A stretch of DNA of 35,080 nt from Treponema sp. (GCA_031278095.1 JAITLC010000039.1:1-35080); one strand, 5' to 3'; positions 24,363 through 33,688 are shown, counted from the first letter of the stretch. The notes: generated from the letters alone by a model not told the origin. Program-made: numbers and translations.

Positions 24363-24788
24363 ATGCTCAGTCCGAAACGTGTTAAATACCGCAAAGTTCA
24401 ACGGGGAAATATGCCGGGAAACGCAACCCGGGGTAACAGTGTGGCCTTTGGGGATTTTGCCCTGGTTGCCATGGAACGCATGTGGATCACCAACCGCCAG
24501 ATAGAGGCGGCTCGTATTGCTCTGAACCGCCATATCAAGCGGGGCGGCAAGGTGTGGATCAGGATATACCCTGATAAACCTTACTCCAAGAAGCCTGCCG
24601 AAACTCGCATGGGTAAGGGAAAAGGCGCTCCGGAGTACTGGGTAGCGGTTGTAAAGCCCGGTACGGTGATGTTTGAGTTGGGCGGTATTGAGCGAACCGT
24701 AGCCGAGGAGGCTATGGTTCTTGCGGGAGCCAAACTTCCCATCAAGACCAAATTCGTTGCCCGTTCCGATATGGAACTGGGAGCATAG
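24363..24788 (+). CDS. rplP: 50S ribosomal protein L16 (uL16)
   Basis: L16 helps position tRNA at the A site. The start [15 protein letters not shown], the core [30 protein letters not shown] and [19 protein letters not shown] are characteristic. It has 141 residues, a few more than usual. The 19-base gap to rpsC and 10-base gap to rpmC fit one transcript. Confidence 0.97.
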   Translation: MLSPKRVKYRKVQRGNMPGNATRGNSVAFGDFALVAMERMWITNRQIEAARIALNRHIKRGGKVWIRIYPDKPYSKKPAETRMGKGKGAPEYWVAVVKPGTVMFELGGIERTVAEEAMVLAGAKLPIKTKFVARSDMELGA

Positions 24789-24798
24789 GGAGGCGCGC

Positions 24799-25026
24799 AT
24801 GAAAAATTCTTTCAAGAATCTGAGCTTCCCCGAGTTGAAGGCCAAGCGGGATGAACTGAGCAAGAAGTATATGGAATTCCGTTTCCAGGTAGTCATCGGC
24901 CATGTTGAAAACCCGCTTCAGAAACGTACGTTGCGCCGCCAGATTGCGAGACTGAATACGCTTATCCGGCAGCAGGAACTGCGGGAACATGCGCAGGAGC
25001 AGGCCGTACAGAAAGAGGCCAGGTAG
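24799..25026 (+). CDS. rpmC: 50S ribosomal protein L29 (uL29)
   Basis: A small helical protein near the tunnel exit. The ATG at 24799, six bases after GGGAGG, gives 75 residues beginning [20 protein letters not shown]; the middle [20 protein letters not shown] is the family signature. The frame also extends back to 24721 inside rplP, which I do not use. An extra Gln/Glu-rich tail of about ten residues is mild. Confidence 0.93.
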   Translation: MKNSFKNLSFPELKAKRDELSKKYMEFRFQVVIGHVENPLQKRTLRRQIARLNTLIRQQELREHAQEQAVQKEAR

Positions 25027-25035
25027 GAGCAGGAT

Positions 25036-25314
25036 ATGGCAGAAGCGGTAATTGAAAAGAAAGCCAAAAGCGGCAAGAAAGAGTTTGTCGGGATTGTAAA
25101 AAGCGACAAGATGGACAAGACGATAGTCGTGGTCATTGAAACAACCACCCTGCATCCTCTGTATAAAAAGTATGTAAAGCGGCTCAAGAAAGTGAAGGCT
25201 CATGATGAGATGAACGATGCCAGGATTGGCGATCGTGTCCGGGTTATCGAATGCCGGCCTATCAGCAAGGAAAAATGCTGGAAGCTGGCGGAAATCCTTG
25301 AACGGGCCAAATAG
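25036..25314 (+). CDS. rpsQ: 30S ribosomal protein S17 (uS17)
   Basis: A primary 16S-binding OB-fold protein. The core [34 protein letters not shown] and [21 protein letters not shown] is clear. It has 92 residues, including about 12 extra at the basic N-terminus. The ATG follows AGGAGCAGGAT and lies nine bases after rpmC. Confidence 0.95.
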   Translation: MAEAVIEKKAKSGKKEFVGIVKSDKMDKTIVVVIETTTLHPLYKKYVKRLKKVKAHDEMNDARIGDRVRVIECRPISKEKCWKLAEILERAK

Positions 25315-25328
25315 GGAGTGAATGCAAA

Positions 25329-25700
25329 ATGATCCAGGTGGAAACCTACCTGAATGTCGCCGACAATTCAGGGGCTAAGACTGTGCAATGTATCAAGGTG
25401 TTGGGCGGCTCTAAGAGGAAATATGCCGGCATCGGCGATATTATTGTTGTAGCGGTCAAGGATGCTCTTCCTACATCTACCATCAAGAAAGGGACGGTAG
25501 AAAAGGCGGTAGTAGTGCGGACTCATAAAGAATACCGCCGTCCCGACGGTACGTATATCCGGTTTGATGACAATGCCTGTGTCATTATTGACAGTGCATT
25601 GAATCCCAAGGGTAAGCGTATCTTCGGGCCTGTTGCACGGGAACTGCGTGAAAAGGGGAACTTTATGAAGATCGTTTCCCTGGCTCCCGAGGTTTTGTGA
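25329..25700 (+). CDS. rplN: 50S ribosomal protein L14 (uL14)
   Basis: L14 forms part of the subunit interface. It starts [27 protein letters not shown], one of the most recognisable ribosomal protein starts, and has 123 residues. [24 protein letters not shown] and [12 protein letters not shown] complete the fold. The start is preceded by GGGAG. Confidence 0.97.
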   Translation: MIQVETYLNVADNSGAKTVQCIKVLGGSKRKYAGIGDIIVVAVKDALPTSTIKKGTVEKAVVVRTHKEYRRPDGTYIRFDDNACVIIDSALNPKGKRIFGPVARELREKGNFMKIVSLAPEVL

Positions 25701-25708
25701 GGTAAATC

Positions 25709-26035
25709 ATGGCAGAATTGAAACAGCATAAATTTAAACTGAAAAAAGAAGACACCGTCGAAGTGATCGCCGGAAAGGACAAAGGTAAACGGGGTAGGAT
25801 TCTCAAGATTCTCCGGGACAAAGACCGGATTGTGGTTGAGGGGATCAACATTGTCAAGAAAGCCCAGAAACGGCGAAATCAGCAGGACAGGGGAGGCATT
25901 GCCGAGATCGAAGCGGCGATTCATTCTTCCAATTTAATGATCGTATGCAAAAAGTGCGGACCCACCAGGATCGGCTGTAAGTTTGAGGGGGATTCCAAGG
26001 TCAGGGTCTGTAGAAAATGCGGGGAGGCCTTGTGA
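25709..26035 (+). CDS. rplX: 50S ribosomal protein L24 (uL24), zinc-ribbon form
   Basis: An assembly initiator at the tunnel exit. The KOW motif is at about 15-42 ([20 protein letters not shown]). The C-terminal half has four cysteines, Cys80/Cys83 (CKKC) and Cys101/Cys104 (CRKC), making this the zinc-binding C+ form found in some bacteria. It has 108 residues. Its TGA shares one base with the rplE start (TGATG). Confidence 0.95.
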   Translation: MAELKQHKFKLKKEDTVEVIAGKDKGKRGRILKILRDKDRIVVEGINIVKKAQKRRNQQDRGGIAEIEAAIHSSNLMIVCKKCGPTRIGCKFEGDSKVRVCRKCGEAL

Positions 26036-26586
26036 TGAAAGGTTACGAACCGAGACTTAAAAAGATCTACCGGGAGCAGATTGCGCCGGACCTGTTCAAG
26101 GAATTGGGTTATTCTTCGCCGATGCAGACTCCCAGGCTGGTAAAGATCGTGGTGAGCATGGGTGTAGGTAAGGCGCTGGAAAATAAAAAACTGCTTGACG
26201 CCGCCATTGATGATCTTACCCTTATTACCGGGCAGAAAGCGGTGAAGACAAAGGCGCGGAAGAGTATCGCTAACTTTAAGATCCGTGCCGGGCAGGAGAT
26301 AGGCGCCATGGTAACCCTCCGGGGAGCTATGATGTACGAGTTCATGGACAGGCTCGTGAATGTTGCCCTTCCCCGTGTCAAGGACTTTCGGGGTATCAAC
26401 CAGAACGCCTTTGACGGTCATGGGAATTACTCAATGGGTATCACGGAGCAGATCATCTTCCCGGAGATTGACTTTGACAAGATCGAGCGGGTGGCGGGAT
26501 TGAATATCGCCATTGTAACTACTGCCAAAACCGATGCAGAGGCCAAGGCCTTCCTGAGTAAGTTTGGCATGCCGTTCAGAAAGTAA
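26035..26586 (+). CDS. rplE: 50S ribosomal protein L5 (uL5)
   Basis: L5 binds 5S rRNA and contacts P-site tRNA. The ATG at 26035, seven bases after GGGGAGG, gives 183 residues starting [14 protein letters not shown]. The longer frame to 26017 includes rplX coding bases and is not needed. Landmarks are [33 protein letters not shown] and [28 protein letters not shown]. Confidence 0.96.
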   Translation: MKGYEPRLKKIYREQIAPDLFKELGYSSPMQTPRLVKIVVSMGVGKALENKKLLDAAIDDLTLITGQKAVKTKARKSIANFKIRAGQEIGAMVTLRGAMMYEFMDRLVNVALPRVKDFRGINQNAFDGHGNYSMGITEQIIFPEIDFDKIERVAGLNIAIVTTAKTDAEAKAFLSKFGMPFRK

Positions 26587-26597
26587 AGAGGAGCATT

Positions 26598-26783
26598 ATG
26601 GCAAGAAAAGCAATGATCATTAAAGCCTTAAGGACGCCTAAATATAAAACGAGAAAGGTGAACCGCTGCAGGATCTGCGGCCGCCCCAGGGGATATCTTC
26701 GGAAGTATCAGATGTGCCGTCTTTGCTTCCGTAAACTTGCGAGCGAGGGACTCATTCCCGGTGTTACAAAATCAAGTTGGTAA
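26598..26783 (+). CDS. rpsN: 30S ribosomal protein S14, zinc-binding form (uS14)
   Basis: This 61-residue S14 has two CxxC pairs, Cys24/Cys27 (CRIC) and Cys40/Cys43 (CRLC), so it is the short zinc form rather than the longer zinc-free one. The C-terminal [15 protein letters not shown] is standard. GAGGAG precedes the ATG. Gap to rplE 11 bases. Confidence 0.97.
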   Translation: MARKAMIIKALRTPKYKTRKVNRCRICGRPRGYLRKYQMCRLCFRKLASEGLIPGVTKSSW

Positions 26784-26798
26784 GGGAGGAGAAAAAGG

Positions 26799-27197
26799 AT
26801 GAGCATTTCTGATCCCGTGGCTGACATGCTGACAAAGATCCGGAACGCCGGAATGGCCAAGCATGAAAAAGTTGATATTCCTACTTCCCGGTTGAAGCTT
26901 GAAATTGTGAAAATATTGAAGACTGAAGGGTATATCAAGAACTTCAAGAAGGCGAACCAGGACGGCGCCAATGTGATCCGGGTTTTCCTTAAATATGATG
27001 AAGAAACGGTTCCGATTATTCACGGAATTGAGCGGGTAAGTAAACCCGGACGCCGGGTCTATGCGGGTTATAAAAATATGCCCAGGGTATATAACGGGTA
27101 CGGCACTCTGATTGTGTCTACATCGATTGGAGTTACTACCGGGAAAAAGGCCGCCGAGAGGAAAGTCGGCGGAGAAGTCCTGTGTACCGTCTGGTGA
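26799..27197 (+). CDS. rpsH: 30S ribosomal protein S8 (uS8)
   Basis: S8 binds the central domain of 16S rRNA and in E. coli represses the spc operon. Its 132 residues begin [28 protein letters not shown] and end with [23 protein letters not shown], both family hallmarks. The ATG follows GGGAGGAGAAAAAGG. Confidence 0.97.
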   Translation: MSISDPVADMLTKIRNAGMAKHEKVDIPTSRLKLEIVKILKTEGYIKNFKKANQDGANVIRVFLKYDEETVPIIHGIERVSKPGRRVYAGYKNMPRVYNGYGTLIVSTSIGVTTGKKAAERKVGGEVLCTVW

Positions 27198-27207
27198 GAG
27201 GAAATGT

Positions 27208-27747
27208 ATGTCACGTATCGGTAAAATTCCGGTAAAGGTTCCCAAAGGGGTAAAGGTCACATTTGCCGGTGATCTTATCACCGTTGAAGGCCCCAGGGGA
27301 AAACTGAGCCAAAAGTATCATCCGGTTATCAAATTTGAAGACAAGGGTGAAGAGATCATTGTCAGCAGGGAAAACGAGGAAAAGCAGACCGTGGCCTTCC
27401 ACGGGCTTTACCGGAATCTCCTCAACAACATGGTTATCGGCGTGTCTTCAGGTTTCACCAAGACGCTGATCATCACCGGCGTCGGCTACCGTGCCGAAGT
27501 TCAGGGAAAGCTTCTTTCCATGAGCCTGGGTTATTCCAGCGATATCTATGTAGGTATTCCTGATGACCTCTCCGTTGCTGCCGATGCTTCCGGCAAGGTA
27601 TCGATAAGCGGATCGGACAAACAGAGGGTGGGGGAATTTGCCGCCCAGATTAGGAAGCTCCGGCTTCCCGAACCCTATAAAGGCAAGGGTATCCGGTATG
27701 ATGATGAGAAGATCCGGCGTAAGGTCGGTAAATCAGGCGTCAAATGA
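27208..27747 (+). CDS. rplF: 50S ribosomal protein L6 (uL6)
   Basis: L6 lies near the factor-binding site. The ATG at 27208 ([18 protein letters not shown], 179 residues) follows GAGAGGA. A neighbouring ATG four bases earlier is out of frame, and the longer frame back to 27112 overlaps rpsH. The two-domain core ([20 protein letters not shown] and [25 protein letters not shown]) is complete. A perfect family palindrome lies 16 bases after the stop. Confidence 0.96.
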   Translation: MSRIGKIPVKVPKGVKVTFAGDLITVEGPRGKLSQKYHPVIKFEDKGEEIIVSRENEEKQTVAFHGLYRNLLNNMVIGVSSGFTKTLIITGVGYRAEVQGKLLSMSLGYSSDIYVGIPDDLSVAADASGKVSISGSDKQRVGEFAAQIRKLRLPEPYKGKGIRYDDEKIRRKVGKSGVK

Positions 27748-27762
27748 TAGAATCGTGAGCGT

Positions 27763-27788
27763 GTTCCAAAACCGGCTGGTTTTGGAAC
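27763..27788. repeat. Perfect intergenic palindrome between rplF and rplR
   Basis: GTTCCAAAACC (27763-27773) and GGTTTTGGAAC (27778-27788) form a perfect 11-bp stem with loop GGCT. This is the best-preserved copy and can serve as the reference for the family. It lies in an 81-base gap in the spc part of the cluster. Confidence 0.85.
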
Positions 27789-27828
27789 AGCTTTTCGTAT
27801 AGACGGTTTTGTTGCGGGAGATACATTA

Positions 27829-28191
27829 ATGCTGCGGAAAATGCTTGATAAAGACAGAAAACGGCTTAAGCGGAGGGTGCATATCCGGAAGAGGATTGCC
27901 GGTACCGCGGAAAAGCCGCGGATGACGGTAACGAGGAGCAATAAGTCGCTCTATATTCAGGTTATTGATGATGCCAGAGGTCATACTCTCGCATCGGCTT
28001 CTACCCTGGAGAAAGAACTCCGGACTATCAAGGTAAATACCGAAGGGGCCGGACAGTTGGGCGAAGTTATGGGGAAACGGATGCTTGAGAAAAACATCAA
28101 GACCGTTGTTTTTGACAGGAATGGGTATCTATATCACGGCCTCGTAAAAGCGTTGGCCGATGGGGCCCGGAAAGCCGGGATCCAGTTCTAG
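27829..28191 (+). CDS. rplR: 50S ribosomal protein L18 (uL18)
   Basis: L18 binds 5S rRNA. The 120 residues start [23 protein letters not shown], with [18 protein letters not shown] and a C-terminal [28 protein letters not shown] is eight bases before the ATG; an internal ATG at codon 5 is possible. It starts 81 bases after rplF, the gap being taken up by the palindrome. Confidence 0.95.
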   Translation: MLRKMLDKDRKRLKRRVHIRKRIAGTAEKPRMTVTRSNKSLYIQVIDDARGHTLASASTLEKELRTIKVNTEGAGQLGEVMGKRMLEKNIKTVVFDRNGYLYHGLVKALADGARKAGIQF

Positions 28192-28199
28192 GGGGCGGA

Positions 28200-28736
28200 A
28201 TGGAACATTCAAGAGACAGGGAAAGCCGGGGTCGTGACCGGGATCGGGACGGAGCAGAAAAAGAATTTATTGAAAAGCTGGTCAAGCTCAACAGAACTGC
28301 TAAGGTCGTGAAGGGAGGACGCCGTTTTTCATTTTCAGCCCTGACGGTTATTGGAGACCGGAAAGGGAACGTAGGCTTCGGTTTTGGCAAGGCTAACGAT
28401 GTGTCCGAAGCGATCCGCAAGAGCATTGAAAAAGCCAAGCGGAACATGGTGGTTCTGCCGGTAAAGAACGGTACTATTCCCCACGAGATCACCGGAATTT
28501 TCAAGGCGTCCCGTGTTCTTCTCAAGCCTGCATGTTCCGGAACAGGGATCATTGCCGGCGGTGCGGTGCGGGCAATCATGGAGGCCGGCGGTGTGACTGA
28601 TGTACTGTCCAAATCCATCGGCGCATCCAGCCAGTACAATGTGGTCAAGGCAACCTTCAATTGCATCGGCAGGATGATGGATGCCAAGACGGTGGCAAAG
28701 AACCGGGGGAAATCCCTTAACGAGATGTGGGGTTAA
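28200..28736 (+). CDS. rpsE: 30S ribosomal protein S5 (uS5)
   Basis: S5 acts in decoding and mRNA entry. After an Arg/Asp-rich N-terminal stretch of about 20 residues come [41 protein letters not shown], then the C-terminal [10 protein letters not shown]. It has 178 residues, slightly longer than E. coli's. The charged N-terminus is the main variable part. Confidence 0.96.
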   Translation: MEHSRDRESRGRDRDRDGAEKEFIEKLVKLNRTAKVVKGGRRFSFSALTVIGDRKGNVGFGFGKANDVSEAIRKSIEKAKRNMVVLPVKNGTIPHEITGIFKASRVLLKPACSGTGIIAGGAVRAIMEAGGVTDVLSKSIGASSQYNVVKATFNCIGRMMDAKTVAKNRGKSLNEMWG

Positions 28737-28738
28737 TG

Positions 28739-28930
28739 ATGGCAGGACAAATTCGGGTTCGTCTGATACGGAGTACCATCGGATGTCTCCCCAAGCAGCG
28801 GGCTACAGTCCGTTCCCTGGGACTCCGTAAGATTGGTTCCTCTGTGGTGCAGGAAGCCAGTCCTTCCATTCTGGGTATGCTCAAGGTTGTTTCCCACTTG
28901 GTTTCGGTGGAGGAAGTTTCAAACTCCTAG
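28739..28930 (+). CDS. rpmD: 50S ribosomal protein L30 (uL30)
   Basis: This small 50S protein (63 residues) begins MAGQIRVRLIRSTIGCLPKQ, and LGLRKIGSSVVQEASPSILGMLKVVSHLV is the family pattern. Of two adjacent ATGs (28736, 28739) the second has better spacing from GGGG and lies two bases after the rpsE stop. The last codons and the stop take part in hairpins that also involve the rplO ribosome-binding site. Confidence 0.93.
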   Translation: MAGQIRVRLIRSTIGCLPKQRATVRSLGLRKIGSSVVQEASPSILGMLKVVSHLVSVEEVSNS

Positions 28931-28948
28931 CGGGTTTGAAAGGGAGTT
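28917..28948 (+). promoter_or_regulatory. Two competing hairpins at the rpmD/rplO junction
   Basis: TTTCAAAC (28917-28924) can pair with GTTTGAAA (28934-28941), leaving the rplO ribosome-binding site GGGAG free. Alternatively AACTCC (28922-28927) can pair with GGAGTT (28943-28948) and hide that site. The two cannot form at once because they share bases. Ribosomes finishing rpmD would open either. This would couple L15 synthesis to L30 translation. Confidence 0.45.
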
Positions 28949-28951
28949 ATA

Positions 28952-29413
28952 ATGCACGATTTTGATTTACATGCCCCCGAAGGGGCCAATAAAAAGAAAC
29001 GTATCCTTGGCCGGGGATCGGGTTCGGGCCGGGGTACTACTGCCGGTAAGGGAAACAAGGGCCAGAAGGCCCGTTCCGGCGGCAAGACCTATGCAGGTTT
29101 TGAAGGCGGCCAGATGCCTCTCTACCGGCGTTTGGCTCAACGGGGTTTTACAAATTATCCTTTCAAGAAGGAGTATCAGATAGTAAATCTCGATGAAATT
29201 GATAGTCACTATGAAGCTTCCGAAGCGGTAGATAGCGCTTCCCTTATCCGCAAGGGCCTGGTAAAGAAAGCCGGACTTGTGAAGATTCTGGGAAACGGGG
29301 AGATAAGCAAGGCTCTTTCCTTTAAGGTGGCGGCTGTTTCCGCTTCGGCAAGAGAGAAGATCGAAAAAGCCGGAGGCAGCGTAATCCAGACAGAAACTCC
29401 GGAAAAGAAATAG
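28952..29413 (+). CDS. rplO: 50S ribosomal protein L15 (uL15)
   Basis: L15 is a late-assembly protein with a long RNA-penetrating N-terminus. The start MHDFDLHAPEGANKKKRILGRG, the glycine-rich GSGSGRGTTAGKGNKGQKARSG and FEGGQMPLYRRLAQRGF are typical. It has 153 residues. Its Shine-Dalgarno may be masked by the hairpin described for the rpmD junction. Confidence 0.96.
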   Translation: MHDFDLHAPEGANKKKRILGRGSGSGRGTTAGKGNKGQKARSGGKTYAGFEGGQMPLYRRLAQRGFTNYPFKKEYQIVNLDEIDSHYEASEAVDSASLIRKGLVKKAGLVKILGNGEISKALSFKVAAVSASAREKIEKAGGSVIQTETPEKK

Positions 29414-29487
29414 GTGAGGATGCTGCGTTCCTCCGGGCCGCGAGCTTAAGAATTTGGTTTATATACGCCGCAAGGAGCGGTTTGTGC

Positions 29488-30816
29488 ATGGCTAATCCAT
29501 TGGTTGGTATTTTCAGGGTACAAGAACTCAGAGAGCGGATCATGTTTACCGCTCTTATGCTGGTCGTGTTCCGTGTCGGGGCAGTGCTTCCCATTCCGGG
29601 GATCAATGTCCGGGAACTTTCCGCATATTTTCTTTCCCAGCAGAATTCGGGGAACCCCATTGTCGATTATCTTGACTTCTTTGCAGGCGGCGCTTTTTCC
29701 AACTTTTCGGTTTTCATGCTGGGAATCATGCCGTATATCAGCATGTCGATCATCATGCAGCTTCTTCTCATCGTTTTCCCCAGGTTGAAGAAGATATCCC
29801 AGGAGGACGGGGGCCGCAAGAAGATTCAGGGTTACCAGCGTATCGGTACGGTAGCGGTTTGTCTTATCCAATCTTTTGCCGTAACCCAGTATGCCCAGAG
29901 TATCAGCCGGAGCGTAGATAATCTGCTCAGTATTGGCATAGTGGCTTTTACCATCATCGCCATGTTGACGGTAACTACGGGGACGATGTTCCTTATGTGG
30001 ATAGGGGAACAGATTACCAAACGGGGTATCGGTAACGGTATCAGCCTCCTGATCTTTGCAGGTATCGTGGCCCGGCTTCCCCAGGCGGTCTGGGAACTGG
30101 TGGGCAGGGTACGGAACGGAGACTTGAACCTCGTTTTTGTTATTGTTGTCTGTATCATGTTTGTGGCGGTAGTGGCTCTGGTTGTCTTTGAACAGCAGGG
30201 GCAGCGGAAAATTCCTGTAAATTATGCCAAACGGGTGGTGGGCCGGAGGATGTACGGAGCCCAAAATACCTACATTCCCTTCAAGATCAACCCTTCCGGA
30301 GTTATACCCGTTATTTTTGCTTCCTCGATCCTCACCTTTCCCCTGCAGATTGCCTCTACAATTGGAGGCAATATCCCCTGGCTCAATACGGTTTCCCGTG
30401 TTTTGAGTCCCCGCGGCGCATTGTACAATGTACTTTATGTACTTCTTATCATCTTCTTCGCATACTTTTACACCCAGGTGAGTCTCAATCCTATTGAAAT
30501 TGCCAAAAATATCAGGGAAAACGGCGGTTCCATCCCGGGGATCAGGAGTGAGAAGATTGAAGAATATCTGACCAAGATCCTCAACCGTATCGTACTGCCC
30601 GGTTCCCTCTACCTGGCCTTAATTGCGGTTATACCGACTTTTATCCAGTGGGCTTTCAACTTTCCGTCTTCCATTTCTTATTTGATGGGCGGCACCTCGC
30701 TCCTCATCCTGGTGGGCGTGGATCTGGATACCATGAGCCAGGTGGAGGGCCTCCTCAAGATGCATCACCATGAGGGTTTGACAAAGAGGGGCAGGCTGAA
30801 GGGCCGGAATTTGTAG
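29488..30816 (+). CDS. secY: Preprotein translocase subunit SecY
   Basis: SecY is the central channel of the Sec export pathway in the inner membrane. The ATG at 29488 (MANPLVGIFRVQELRERI, 442 residues) is ten bases after AAGGAG; a TTG two codons earlier is too close. Ten hydrophobic helices are visible; YISMSIIMQLL, GIGNGISLLIFAGIVARLP and the late KTRGRLKG-like end (LTKRGRLKGRN) match the family. It is followed directly by rpmJ: the adk, map and infA genes found here in many bacteria are missing. Confidence 0.96.
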   Translation: MANPLVGIFRVQELRERIMFTALMLVVFRVGAVLPIPGINVRELSAYFLSQQNSGNPIVDYLDFFAGGAFSNFSVFMLGIMPYISMSIIMQLLLIVFPRLKKISQEDGGRKKIQGYQRIGTVAVCLIQSFAVTQYAQSISRSVDNLLSIGIVAFTIIAMLTVTTGTMFLMWIGEQITKRGIGNGISLLIFAGIVARLPQAVWELVGRVRNGDLNLVFVIVVCIMFVAVVALVVFEQQGQRKIPVNYAKRVVGRRMYGAQNTYIPFKINPSGVIPVIFASSILTFPLQIASTIGGNIPWLNTVSRVLSPRGALYNVLYVLLIIFFAYFYTQVSLNPIEIAKNIRENGGSIPGIRSEKIEEYLTKILNRIVLPGSLYLALIAVIPTFIQWAFNFPSSISYLMGGTSLLILVGVDLDTMSQVEGLLKMHHHEGLTKRGRLKGRNL

Positions 30817-30891
30817 ATTGACGAAATGAAAGAAATTCGTTTTAATAAATGATCGTCTTTTTCAGGCGATAAAATGTTCAAGGAGCAGGGG

Positions 30892-31005
30892 ATGAAAGTC
30901 CGTACCAGTGTAAAACCGATTTGTGACAAGTGCAAGGTTATCAAGCGGAATGGCATAGTCCGTATTATTTGCCAGAATCCTAAGCACAAACAGAGGCAGG
31001 GGTAA
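30892..31005 (+). CDS. rpmJ: 50S ribosomal protein L36 (bL36)
   Basis: The smallest ribosomal protein, 37 residues. It reads [20 protein letters not shown] to residue 20 and has Cys11, Cys14, Cys27 and His32, the CCCH zinc set, so it is the zinc-binding form. AAGGAG is six bases before the ATG. An in-frame ATG six codons upstream includes the ribosome-binding site and is not used. Confidence 0.96.
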   Translation: MKVRTSVKPICDKCKVIKRNGIVRIICQNPKHKQRQG

Positions 31006-31011
31006 GAGAAT

Positions 31012-31377
31012 ATGGCTCGTCTTGTAGGAATTGACCTTCCGAATAAGCATGTAAATATAGCCTTAACCTATATTTATGGGATTGGCAGATCCAGCGCCGA
31101 TGAGATCTGCGCAAAGACAAAGATTGATCCGATGAGGTTGATCAACGATCTTTCGCAGGAAGAACTTAATGAGCTGCGGAACATTATCGAAGGGGATTAC
31201 AAGGTTGAAGGCCGGCTTCGTACCGAAATTGCCTTGAATATCAAGAGGCTTATGGATATCGGCTGTTACCGGGGGCTCAGGCACCGCAAGGGTCTGCCTC
31301 TCAGGGGTCAACGAACCAGAACCAATGCCCGTACCCGAAAGGGCAAAAAGAAGACCGTAGCCGGGAAGAAGAAGTAG
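31012..31377 (+). CDS. rpsM: 30S ribosomal protein S13 (uS13)
   Basis: S13 is in the 30S head and forms inter-subunit bridges. Its 121 residues begin [25 protein letters not shown], with the RNA-binding C-terminus [24 protein letters not shown] followed by a lysine-rich end. It starts six bases after rpmJ. Confidence 0.97.
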   Translation: MARLVGIDLPNKHVNIALTYIYGIGRSSADEICAKTKIDPMRLINDLSQEELNELRNIIEGDYKVEGRLRTEIALNIKRLMDIGCYRGLRHRKGLPLRGQRTRTNARTRKGKKKTVAGKKK

Positions 31378-31386
31378 GGGGAATAA

Positions 31387-31770
31387 GTGGCTGGTAATAC
31401 GAAGAAACGCAAGGAAAAAAAGTCTGTTTATGAGGGAAACGTGTATATCCAGGCAACCTTCAATAATACGATTGTAACCATCACCGATCTTATGGGGAAT
31501 GCTGTTTCCTGGGCTAGTTCCGGCCAGCTCAATTTCCGCGGGGCCAAGAAATCGACGCCCTTTGCGGCACAGTCGGTTACCGAAACTGCGGCGCAGAAGG
31601 CTATGCAGGTGGGGCTGAGGGAAGTTCATGTGTATGTTAAAGGGCCCGGCATCGGTCGTGAGTCGGCTATCCGCCAACTGGGCGCTCTGGGTATCAAGGT
31701 AAAGTCAATAAATGACGTAACTCCGATACCCCATAACGGCTGCAGGCCGCGGAAAACCCGCCGCATATAG
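31387..31770 (+). CDS. rpsK: 30S ribosomal protein S11 (uS11)
   Basis: S11 is on the 30S platform. A GTG start at 31387 follows AGGGG. The core [28 protein letters not shown] and C-terminal [21 protein letters not shown] are clear in 127 residues. The gap to rpsD is 117 bases, the longest within the alpha section, and holds two hairpins. Confidence 0.97.
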   Translation: MAGNTKKRKEKKSVYEGNVYIQATFNNTIVTITDLMGNAVSWASSGQLNFRGAKKSTPFAAQSVTETAAQKAMQVGLREVHVYVKGPGIGRESAIRQLGALGIKVKSINDVTPIPHNGCRPRKTRRI

Positions 31771-31778
31771 CGGCATTG

Positions 31779-31823
31779 GACTTGTTCGATAACCCGGTTG
31801 GTTAGCCTGCAAGTCGGTTTTTT
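31779..31823 (+). terminator. Terminator-like hairpin between rpsK and rpsD
   Basis: GACTTG (31779-31784) pairs with CAAGTC (31810-31815), with AACC/GGTT nested inside, and GGTTTTTTAT follows. It has a stem plus T-run, but rpsD has no clear promoter of its own, so partial attenuation is likelier than full termination. Confidence 0.4.
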
Positions 31824-31836
31824 ATAAGGAATTTGT

Positions 31837-31856
31837 TCAGAAACTGAAGTTTCTGA
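31837..31856. repeat. Short palindrome upstream of rpsD
   Basis: TCAGAAAC (31837-31844) and GTTTCTGA (31849-31856) form an 8-bp stem with loop TGAA. It resembles the family in layout (TTGTTC before the stem) but has its own stem sequence. It lies about 30 bases before rpsD. Confidence 0.5.
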
Positions 31857-31887
31857 GCGACTTTATTGTACAGTAAAGGGAGAATAT

Positions 31888-32523
31888 ATGGCACGTTATA
31901 CCGGACCGGTTTGCCGTCTATGCCGGGCTGAGCAGAAAAAGTTGATGTTGAAAGGGGATCGTTGTAAGAGTGATAAGTGCCCCATCAACAAGAAACGCCC
32001 TGCGCCGGGGAAAGATCCCAAGGGACGGGCAGGCAAGCGTTCCGATTATGGTATGCAGCTCCGCGAAAAGCAGAAGCTTCGGCGGATTTACGGCATACAG
32101 GAAAAACAGTTTAGTCTTTTCTTTGAACGGGCACTCCGGATGAGCGGTATTACCGGTGAAAATCTGTTTGTAATGCTGGAAAAGCGGCTTGATAATGTGG
32201 TCTACCGTCTCCGTTTTGCATCCAGCAGGAGTCAGGCCAGGCAACTCGTTCTTCACGGTCATGTGTCGGTGAACGGCAAGCGGGTAACGATACCTTCCTA
32301 TCTGGTACGGCCCGAGGATGAGATCGCCATTACCGGGAAGAGTAAAAATATGGTGATAATTAAAGACGCACTCAAGGAATTCGGCAAGTCCGGGGTCATG
32401 CCCTGGCTTCAGCTTGATCCTGACGGAATGAAAGGAAAGTTCCTTGTTTCCCCCCGCCGTAGTGATATTACAGATTTGGCGGATATTAAGGAACAGATGA
32501 TTGTTGAGTTTTACTCTAAATAG
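31888..32523 (+). CDS. rpsD: 30S ribosomal protein S4 (uS4), zinc-binding form
   Basis: S4 is a primary 16S assembly protein and, in many bacteria, the regulator of the alpha operon. The N-terminus has Cys9/Cys12 and Cys26/Cys31, the zinc-binding C+ form. The S4 domain (ENLFVMLEKRLDNVVYRLRFASSRSQARQLVLHGHV) is complete. It has 211 residues. The family palindrome at 32526-32558 lies just after the stop, before rpoA. Confidence 0.97.
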   Translation: MARYTGPVCRLCRAEQKKLMLKGDRCKSDKCPINKKRPAPGKDPKGRAGKRSDYGMQLREKQKLRRIYGIQEKQFSLFFERALRMSGITGENLFVMLEKRLDNVVYRLRFASSRSQARQLVLHGHVSVNGKRVTIPSYLVRPEDEIAITGKSKNMVIIKDALKEFGKSGVMPWLQLDPDGMKGKFLVSPRRSDITDLADIKEQMIVEFYSK

Positions 32524-32525
32524 TG

Positions 32526-32558
32526 CCTGTCCATACAACCGGTTACTTTATGGACAGG
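32526..32558. repeat. Intergenic palindrome between rpsD and rpoA
   Basis: CCTGTCCATA (32526-32535) pairs perfectly with TATGGACAGG (32549-32558). The loop contains AACCGGTT, itself a palindrome. Here both arms differ from the reference copy in matched fashion (CCATA/TATGG for CCAAAA/TTTTGG). A further palindrome, GCTTTATAAAGC, follows at 32560-32571. Confidence 0.75.
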
Positions 32559-32632
32559 ACGCTTTATAAAGCGGTCTATTTATGATGTGTCTGCATTATA
32601 GACAGACTCTAAATAACTAAGAAGGAGTATTC

Positions 32633-33688
32633 ATGGCCCGTAAGAACCTTCTGAAAGGATTTAAGCGACCAGGCGGCATTACATTCAATCATAGTGAATT
32701 AAAACCGAACTACTGTAAATTTTTTGCCGCTCCCTTCGAACCGGGGTATGGCACGACAATAGGCAATACACTGCGCAGGGTTCTTCTTTCCTCGATCCAG
32801 GGTTATGCAATCACAGGAATCAAGATAACTTCCTATGATGCAGATGGGAATGCTCACAATATCTCCAGTGAGTTTGAAACCATTCCCAACATCGTGGAAG
32901 ACACACTTGAAGTTATCAATAATTTAAAGCAGATACGGCTTAAGCTTGCCGAGGATCAGGATCAGCTCACCGTGATGTATGAATGGTCAGGTAAGCGAGA
33001 GATAAAGAGCGACGATTTTGCAAAGACGGGCCAGGTAGAGGTTTTTAGTACCGGTCAGCACATCATGACCCTGATGGATAATGCAAAAATGGATTTTGAG
33101 GTTCAGATAGATCTGGGCCGCGGTTATGTTCCTTCAGAGTCAAATGAGAAATATCTCGAAGAGCTTAACACCATCCCCATGGACGCCATCTTTTCTCCGG
33201 TAAAGAAGGTGAAGTTTGCTGTGGAGCCCACCCGGGTAGGCCAGCGGAGTGATTATGACAAGCTGGTGCTTGAGGTGTGGACAGACGGCACGGTGAGGCC
33301 TGATGACGCACTGGCGGAGGCCGCAAAGATTGCAAAGGATCATTTTTCGGTATTTATCAACTTCAAGGAAAATGAGTATGCCGAAGATAACGGCAATGAG
33401 GATATGGATGAAACCATCCGCCGGATTCTTAACATGCCGGTGGAAGAACTGGAACTTTCAGTCCGCTCTTCCAACTGTCTCAAGAATGCAAACATAAAAA
33501 CCATCGGTGAACTTACACGGAAAACCGAGGATGATATTGCAAAAACCCGTAATTTCGGCAAGAAATCCCTTCAGGAGATAAAGGAGAAACTGTTGGAGTG
33601 GAATTTAGGTTTGGGGATAACCGATTACAGCGCTCTCCGGAATGTAGCCAAGAGTACGCCCCAAAAGGAAGTAGAAGATGAAGCATAG
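32633..33688 (+). CDS. rpoA: DNA-directed RNA polymerase subunit alpha
   Basis: Alpha dimerises to nucleate RNA polymerase and contacts promoter UP elements and activators. The 351 residues have the N-terminal assembly domain ([31 protein letters not shown]) and the C-terminal domain ([27 protein letters not shown]), with Arg278 at the position of E. coli Arg265. The acidic linker is intact. AAGGAG precedes the ATG. The last 11 bases overlap rplQ. Confidence 0.97.
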   Translation: MARKNLLKGFKRPGGITFNHSELKPNYCKFFAAPFEPGYGTTIGNTLRRVLLSSIQGYAITGIKITSYDADGNAHNISSEFETIPNIVEDTLEVINNLKQIRLKLAEDQDQLTVMYEWSGKREIKSDDFAKTGQVEVFSTGQHIMTLMDNAKMDFEVQIDLGRGYVPSESNEKYLEELNTIPMDAIFSPVKKVKFAVEPTRVGQRSDYDKLVLEVWTDGTVRPDDALAEAAKIAKDHFSVFINFKENEYAEDNGNEDMDETIRRILNMPVEELELSVRSSNCLKNANIKTIGELTRKTEDDIAKTRNFGKKSLQEIKEKLLEWNLGLGITDYSALRNVAKSTPQKEVEDEA

